Below are positions 58,680-64,000 of a stretch of DNA of 64,000 nucleotides, one piece after another. A model generated the notes under the pieces. It was not told the origin of the DNA, did not search any database, and saw only the letters and a program-made list of their open reading frames with translations. Numbering within the stretch: position 1 is the first letter of the stretch; the number at the start of each line of letters is the position of its first letter. Origin of the DNA: Acestrorhynchus altus (Eukaryota > Chordata > Actinopteri > Characiformes > Acestrorhynchidae); the NCBI GenBank assembly GCA_034509495.1, contig CM067506.1:21300392-21364391 (forward strand), in the 5' to 3' direction. The position numbers were made by a program, and so were the translations under genes.

Positions 58680-59727
58680 CAGTTGCAGCAGTTTTTGTTG
58701 GACTTACTCTGTTTGTGAACCACAATGTGCTGGTTTTAGCAATACTTTTCTCTCTGTTGATGACCAGGAGTCATGCTCTTATTGTTTACTTCAGGGATCA
58801 GCTGTTGGTGCTTAGCAATGCAGTTGTGCAGCCGCAACATCCCCTGCCAGCTGTGGAAGAGGAGGTGTGGCAGCCAGGTTATAATTCCTGTAATTTCTTC
58901 TGTTGTTATGGGAAACATGAGATTCACTCCTTAACAAGATGGACAAGCTCACTGTGTCACTGCATCAGAAGGAATGTAGTGTCATGGTGTTTATGGAGTC
59001 AGGGCTAACCACAGTATCTCCAGACATGCTCATATGTTTGGATGCCTTTTACCCCAATCAGACAGACAAGACAACAGAGAGCAGTAAGAGAAAAGGACTG
59101 GCAGTATTTGTGAATGATAGATGGTGTAATTTTGGGCACATTACTGTTAAAGAAATAATTTGCTGTAAGAACATTGAACCATTATCCATTAGCATGAAAC
59201 CACACTACCTCCCAAAGGAAATGTTACATGCATAGCTGCATATGACCATTCAGTGTTTCTCCAACAACATGCCATGGATAAATCCTAACATAAAGCCTCT
59301 CCTAAAAGAGACAAAGTGGGCCTTCAGGTCAGGTAACAAGGATGAGCTGAAAGCTGTGCAGAGGGAGCTGAGAGGGAGAGTAAGAGAGGGGAAAAACAAA
59401 TACCAGAGAAAACTGGAGGAACAGTAATAGTATAAAAATGTCATTCGCGTTTGGAAAGACCTTAAACCCCTCGCTGGCCACAAGAAGCCCAGAACAGGCA
59501 GTTCCAATCTGCAATTCAAGCACTCCAGCATCCAGCTATGTTGGTTTTGACTGTCACCTGCCAAACCTAAAGACTACCTTACCAACTGACCACAGAATGT
59601 GAGTGCTCAGAACTGTCTCTCAGACAAGGTGGTCAGCAGTACAGGGGCCCCAAAAGGAGCAGTCCTAACACCATTCCTCTTCACTCTCTGCACTGTTGAC
59701 TTCATCTACAGAATACTTACTGTAAAC
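58680..59727 (+). pseudogene. LINE endonuclease–linker–RT fragments, plus strand
   Basis: Pieces in order: 'MDKLTVSLHQKECSVMVF' and 'ESGLTTVSPDMLICLDAF' (endonuclease start; 'TETWLT' is now ESGLT), 'SSKRKGLAVFVNDRWCNFGH' (near 59080-59130), 'SISMKPHYLPKEM'. A deletion then jumps to the linker 'TIQCFSNNMPWINPNIKPLL' and 'KWAFRSGNKDELKAVQREL' (59245-59360), and then to RT 'DKVVSSTGAPKGAVLTPFLF' (59620-59690). It is closely related to the linker at 43710-44312, so the same LINE group. The RT core and 3' end are missing. Frames up to 98 codons remain open. Confidence 0.85.
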
Positions 59728-59746
59728 TTAGTAAATAGATGGGCTT

Positions 59747-59784
59747 TTTGTTTGTTTGTTTTGTTTGTTTGTTTGTCTGTTTGT
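59747..59784. repeat. (TTTG)n microsatellite
   Basis: About nine imperfect units right after the LINE fragment. Confidence 0.9.
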
Positions 59785-60359
59785 TAATTTATCCATTGTT
59801 TGAAAACTGTCAAGCACCTTCTTCTCAAAACACATTTTGTTTGACAGAGATATTTTTCAAATGTATCTTAATTTATGTCACCCTGCTATCCTGTCCCAAT
59901 TCTGTGCTCTTGTTTTGCAAAACACGAGTCATAGAGAAGGGCACATCCATGTGCATCCAAGTTTAAGTGAATGAGTTAATAACATGCTGATAGGGAGGCA
60001 GGGGAGAAAGGTATAATCATTTCTGAGAATAATATCCTTGAGGGACCTTGTGTGTAATTGGTGTTTACTGCTGACTGTTTCTGTCACAGTTACTGAATGA
60101 ATCACTGAGGTAGTTTAGGATCTTCAAAAAGACCACTCATACCTCATAAAGTGGAGGTATATGCAGTATTCAGGTATTTAGTGAGCAGAGCAGGACTAAG
60201 CCAAACATGAGGTGCAATACAAATTTGTAATGTTGTAAAACAAGTATGCAAGTAATTCAAGTACAACATGATTCATCCCATTGCAATGTCATCTGCAGAC
60301 GCTGAAAGCAATTGTAAACCTGTAATATGTAAATAAGGGTTTTTCACATCATCATAGTC

Positions 60360-60361
<2 letters not shown>
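59785..60361. other. no gene seen
   Basis: No recognised element. Confidence 0.4.
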
Positions 60362-60416
<55 letters not shown>

Positions 60417-60697
60417 ATTTTATTTCAAAGGCGCCTTTTTGGCACTCAAGGACTCTGTACAAAAGAATAAAATAGACAGTAAAAATTAAATAATAAGAAA
60501 CAAATAAGATAAATTATAAAAAAATAAAATAACAGAGGATAAGAATAACAGAGTCAGATGGAGAAGGCAGTTCTAAACAGATGTGTTTTGACAGCAGATT
60601 TCAAGTTTAGTGAATTTATGTTCCTTAAGTGAGATGGTAAGGAGTTCCAGAGTTGAGGAGCAGAGCGACTGAAAGCGACAGAAATATTCATCACATT
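60362..60697 (-). pseudogene. L2-type LINE 3' end with (ATT)n tail
   Basis: Minus strand reads 'ISVAFSRSAPQLWNSLPSHL' and 'NINSLNLKSAVKTHLFRTAF' (60680-60560), the last 40-odd residues of L2-type ORF2. Then comes a 3' leader with 'gtgccaaaaaggcgcctttg', and finally an (ATT)n tail, seen on the plus strand as (AAT)n at 60362-60414. The tail is the expected L2-style microsatellite end, which supports a retroposed insertion. The 5' side is truncated where the MITE starts. Confidence 0.85.
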
Positions 60698-60858
60698 CAT
60701 CATAAAGGTCCTATAAAGAACCCTCTGTAGCAGACTCTTCATCAATCTGAAGAACCCTTTCACAATGCAAAAAACAATTTAATTTAATTTCATGCATATG
60801 GTTATTTAAGAGTTCATGGCTTTATATACCCTTAAAGACCCCTCATTTTAGGTGTATA
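60698..60858. mobile_element. MITE of the 'ggttctatatagaacc' family, fragment
   Basis: 'ggtcctataaagaaccctct', 'cagactcttcatcaatctga', 'agaaccctttcac' and 'cccctcattttaggtgta' match the interior and right end of the copy at 21653-22017. It abuts the L2 3' fragment. Confidence 0.65.
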
Positions 60859-61599
60859 GTGCATCCACTAGTGGGCAGGGTGTGTAAATATAAATAAGTA
60901 GACTTTTATAAAGCAGTCATGGGTTTTGGTATTGGACAGTTTGCCAGCCCTCTTTTGGTTATACCACATATTCTTGAAAGGGAGGAGCAACAGTGTTCAA
61001 GGTCACAGATTGTCATTTCCATGGTTTCTGTGTTTATAATGTTTTTAGTTCAAAAAGTGTGAACATTCTGTTTTTATTTTTTCCTGCTAGCAAGAGAACA
61101 GAGATCGATCTCAGCTTTATCTGAATCGATATTGGATCTTTCACACAAAGATTTATTTAAAATGAAAAAAATCTATTTTTTTTAAACCTCCCCTAATTCC
61201 TGTAGTCAAGAACCAACACACAACACCGACATTCAACAAAAGCATTAATATTTACTCAACATATTCAAATGCACATTTCCCAAAAAAGTGTTGCCAAATG
61301 TCAGCTGCGAGTGATAGCCTTTAGTTTGGAACAAAAATAAACATCCTCACTACCCTGACAAGTGTGTAATGAGCAAGCAGCCAGCAGGCAGTGCAAACTG
61401 CTTATCACTGTGTGAACACAAACACATTAGCATTTGCCCCCCCCTCCCCCACCACCCAACGCTCTCCCATTCCCAAAAGCAAGGAGGGGATGATGATTAG
61501 AGGGAGAGAGTGGGCTACTGGGCTGGTCTGCACTCTTTTCCCAAGGGGATTTTTGAAAACCTCCAGAGAGAAAGAGTTTTTGTTTTTGTGTGTGTAGGT

Positions 61600-61607
<8 letters not shown>
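60859..61607. other. no gene seen
   Basis: No recognised element. Confidence 0.4.

Positions 61608-61654
<47 letters not shown>
61608..61654. repeat. (GA)n microsatellite
   Basis: About 23 GA units, followed by a short TG/CATG patch. Confidence 0.96.
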
Positions 61655-61656
<2 letters not shown>

Positions 61657-61993
61657 TTTGTGTGTGCATGTGCATGTGTGCATGTGTGAAGAGCAATGGA
61701 ACTTGCTAGATCCAAAGCATGGCAGCTACTCCATCCACTCTGTTCATGGGTTTAGCTTATCAATTCATTTTCCTCTTGTTAAAATGACTGTTGTATAATA
61801 ATTTTATAAGATGTAGCCTAGGGGGGCAAGTGGTGGGTTCCAAATGGCATAGTCAGAAACAAGGACAATTTTTTACTCTAAGCAATATAAGTTGTCATTT
61901 AGGGCCCCTAAGTCACAAAAGACTCTGTGGGTCTGTAATCTGTTTTAATAATACTGCGGTTAAAGCAGAATATCAACTTGACTAAACCAGTTT

Positions 61994-62657
61994 TTAAGTA
62001 CTATCATGGCCCAGGGAGCTGACACCTTGCAAAACAAGGTCATGGAACTGGTCAGTAAAAATGCTGGTTGGCTTAACAGAGTGCTGGAAAGCTTCTGACA
62101 CAGACAAGACCGCAGCAACATCTGGCACAGGCTGGAGTGCAGCAGTATCCTTTGACACAGGCTTGACTACAGCAACATATTCTGGCATGGGCTGGACTGC
62201 AGCTATATCCTCTGGCACAGGCAGGACTGCAGCAATTTCCTCTGACACAGGCAGAACTGCAGCAATATCATCTGGCAATGCCCTCTGACACAGTTGGGAC
62301 TGCAGCAAAATCTGGTACAGGTAGGACTGCAACAATATCCTCTGACACAGGTGGGACTGCAGCAACATCACTGCAGAGCTGTGGTTATGTCTTTTGGCAG
62401 AGGCAATGCTAGGGTGATGCCCTTTGGCACAGTCAATATTTATCTGGCAAAAGGCAATGCTGGTGTGACATTGTCTGGTGCAGGCAATTCTGTTGCACAG
62501 ACAGCACAGGCAGCCCTGTGATTACTTCCTCTGACACAGGCAGTGTCCTATCAGGTAGAGGTAACACTGGGGTGACATCCTCCAGCACAGGCTGGACAGT
62601 GGCAGTATCCTCTGGCATACAAAGGACTCTGGGGACATTTACTGATGTAGGCTGCAA
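61994..62657 (-). repeat. 30-bp coding-like minisatellite, open on both strands
   Basis: From 62094 to about 62370, units of 30 bases follow each other (first full unit at 62121, consensus starting 'tctggcacaggcaggactg' and ending 'cagcaatatcc'); more decayed units run to about 62640. Since 30 is divisible by three, the minus strand reads as ten-residue repeats such as 'PVPEDIAAVQ', 'PVSEEIAAVL', and the plus strand as 'SGTGRTAAIS'. It may encode the repetitive tail of the minus-strand frame at 62721-63221. Confidence 0.85.
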
Positions 62658-62720
62658 TAATTTCCGGCATCACAAGCAGGGCTGTATTAATGTCCTCTGG
62701 GGCTGTAGTTCTTTCATATA

Positions 62721-63221
62721 TCATGGTCTGTGTTCACACCCTCTAGGGCAAGCAAGCCATGAGACGAGTGCTGCTATAAAACTCCCAACCCATGGTAGCA
62801 CTAGTCTTTGGAATGTACTACCTTGACTACCTGATGTATGGAGTTGACTGTGGGAAGGGGAAGGTCCCAAATCAGTCACGCAAAATTCATATCCAAGAGA
62901 AATGAGCATTGCAAAGTAGACCAACATTGCAAGCACCAAGCCTACTATGTCTTCCTCAGCCTGCCCAAGAACACAGAGGCTGGAACTGGAGTCAAATAGA
63001 TATATAGCATTTTGGAGGGCTTTGTCAGACAGACAGACAAATAGAGGGATAACTTTCTGGCAACTATCTGGCAAAATATCAGATAACACTTGAAAACCTA
63101 TAAACAAAAACAAACAACAATTAAAAAAGGTCATGTCCTCTGCTGCAAGAAGCCCTGCAATGATGGTCTTTGGAGTAAGCAGAAATTCAGAATCATAGGT
63201 GTGTGTAGTCATTAAGACCAT
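62721..63221 (-). CDS. hypothetical 166-residue open frame, probably repeat-borne
   Basis: Minus-strand frame opening at 63221. It has 'LLTPKTIIAGLLAAEDMTF', a hydrophobic stretch 'FNCCLFLFIGFQVL' (about residues 33-46), 'DSCQKVIPLFVCLSDKALQN', a second hydrophobic stretch 'IVGLVLAMLVYFAMLISLGY', and 'SPSHSQLHTSGSQGSTFQRL'. I recognise no domain. Two possible membrane segments are visible. The frame ends 60 bases before 10-residue minisatellite repeats in related frames, so the two may once have been one protein. It could be a product of an unrecognised transposon or a chance frame; no splice sites or start context stand out. Confidence 0.25.
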   Translation of the reverse strand: MVLMTTHTYDSEFLLTPKTIIAGLLAAEDMTFFNCCLFLFIGFQVLSDILPDSCQKVIPLFVCLSDKALQNAIYLFDSSSSLCVLGQAEEDIVGLVLAMLVYFAMLISLGYEFCVTDLGPSPSHSQLHTSGSQGSTFQRLVLPWVGSFIAALVSWLACPRGCEHRP

Positions 63222-63334
63222 TACTTGATGTTAACAATCTTCCTCAATATTTTTGATACTGCATGCTTAAATGTGTCTATAACATGTTGAAATGTGAGAT
63301 ATATACTTTCTTCAATATTGCTTCAATGTGGTAA

Positions 63335-63565
63335 TTGATCAAGGTCAACTTTTGGCCTTGGAGTTGACAAGAGAAGGATGAGTTCCCGTTATGAGCCAAG
63401 TTTTTTTTTCTCCTAGCCTGTCTCCTAGCCTCCTAGTTTTTCCTTGCCACTGTCACCCACTGACTTGCTCAATTGAGGCTTGGACCCAGATTTCCCTTTC
63501 CCAGAAGCTGCTTTGTGAAACAACTTTGTTGTAAAAGGCATAATAAACTTTAATTGACTTTAACT
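63335..63565 (+). repeat. fish retroposon 3' end (L2-tailed)
   Basis: Has 'gtttttccttgccactgtca', 'cttgctcaattgaggcttgg', 'acccagatttcc', 'aagctgctttgtgaaacaac' and 'ttgtaaaaggcataataaact', the typical order of a common teleost LINE/SINE 3' region. Confidence 0.65.
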
Positions 63566-64000
63566 AAGATACACTTAAGTGTGGTTTTGATTTTGCATAT
63601 TTGAGAAATTAGGCACAATTTAATTCTTACTAAAAAGCACACGAACATATTTGTTCATATGATATAACCACATATTTAAACTTTAGACTAGGCAGAAATA
63701 GTCCAAAATGAGCCACAAGTGTGAGAGATCAAGAGCAGTAGAGCCAGGGTGGAGCTGGAGATTGCGTAGTCCAGTTCAAAATGTGTGTGTCCATGTGCAA
63801 TGTCCAAAAGCAGGGAGACATAGTGAGACCATAGTGAGAACCATTGATCAAGCAATACTAATTCCTTGTCTTGTTGCTATACAAAACAATAAGGTCTTGT
63901 TAGAATTTGTGGGAATAAGCTTCTGGCCTTTAAATGTTCAGAATCAGTCCTCGCTGCTGAGGTCTAGAGTGACAGAATATGGATTTTCTAATATTTTTTG
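63566..64000. other. no gene seen
   Basis: No recognised element to the end of the window. Confidence 0.4.

Noticed and set aside
61405..61798. Several frames around the (GA)n run at 61608
   Set aside because: All depend on the simple repeat; no domain or splice context.

Overview
The window looks like AT-rich, repeat-dense, gene-poor DNA from a teleost fish. The evidence is the mixture of elements: many Tc1/mariner relics, L2-type and CR1/Rex1-type LINE fragments, tRNA-derived SINEs ending in the fish 'ccttgggcaagac' motif, a hAT element with a BED zinc finger, a palindromic MITE family, and long (GA), (CA), (GATA), (AT) and (AAT) microsatellites. An otophysan fish (characin, catfish or relatives) is my guess from the SINE types; it is not proven. 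There is no operon, no bacterial gene and no intact multi-exon host gene visible.

Layout. 1-5600: a tRNA-SINE (about 430-690), a minus-strand Tc1/mariner transposase relic (2370-2905), a MITE and otherwise plain DNA. 5560-6070: the only CpG-rich island. It holds a likely minus-strand first exon with a ten-codon start and a consensus splice donor, a GA tract just upstream, and a conflicting splice-acceptor-like plus-strand open segment. 6200-10430: MITE, a complete but dead Tc1 element with about 200-bp inverted ends (7510-9004), a repeat with a 'tatagtcggg' end, and a second Tc1 relic. 12385-15290: minus-strand LINE, a hAT element with a BED-finger remnant, and two copies of an unclassified repeat. 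19600-21535: an L2 LINE interrupted by a piece of another LINE. 23820-25320: LTR-like structures with TGTCA/TGACA ends. 26790-28290: L2 relic, inverted-end DNA element and a telomere-like degenerate array. 29650-37640: microsatellites, SINEs, three Tc1 relics. 39500-44400: minisatellites and two minus-strand LINEs, together covering endonuclease, linker and reverse transcriptase. 46000-50300: dispersed repeats and a near-perfect hairpin with 62-bp arms. 52060-63570: Tc1 relic, foldback repeat, LINE endonuclease fragments, an L2 3' end with (AAT) tail, and an open 30-bp minisatellite attached to an unrecognised 166-residue open frame.

All transposase and reverse-transcriptase frames seen here carry stops, frameshifts or deletions, so none is likely to be active. 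Family names come from recognising protein and end-sequence patterns by eye; no search was run. The strongest candidates for follow-up are the 50136-50266 hairpin, the CpG-island first exon, the L2/LINE chimera, the inverted LTR-like ends and the 62-63 kb repeat ORF.
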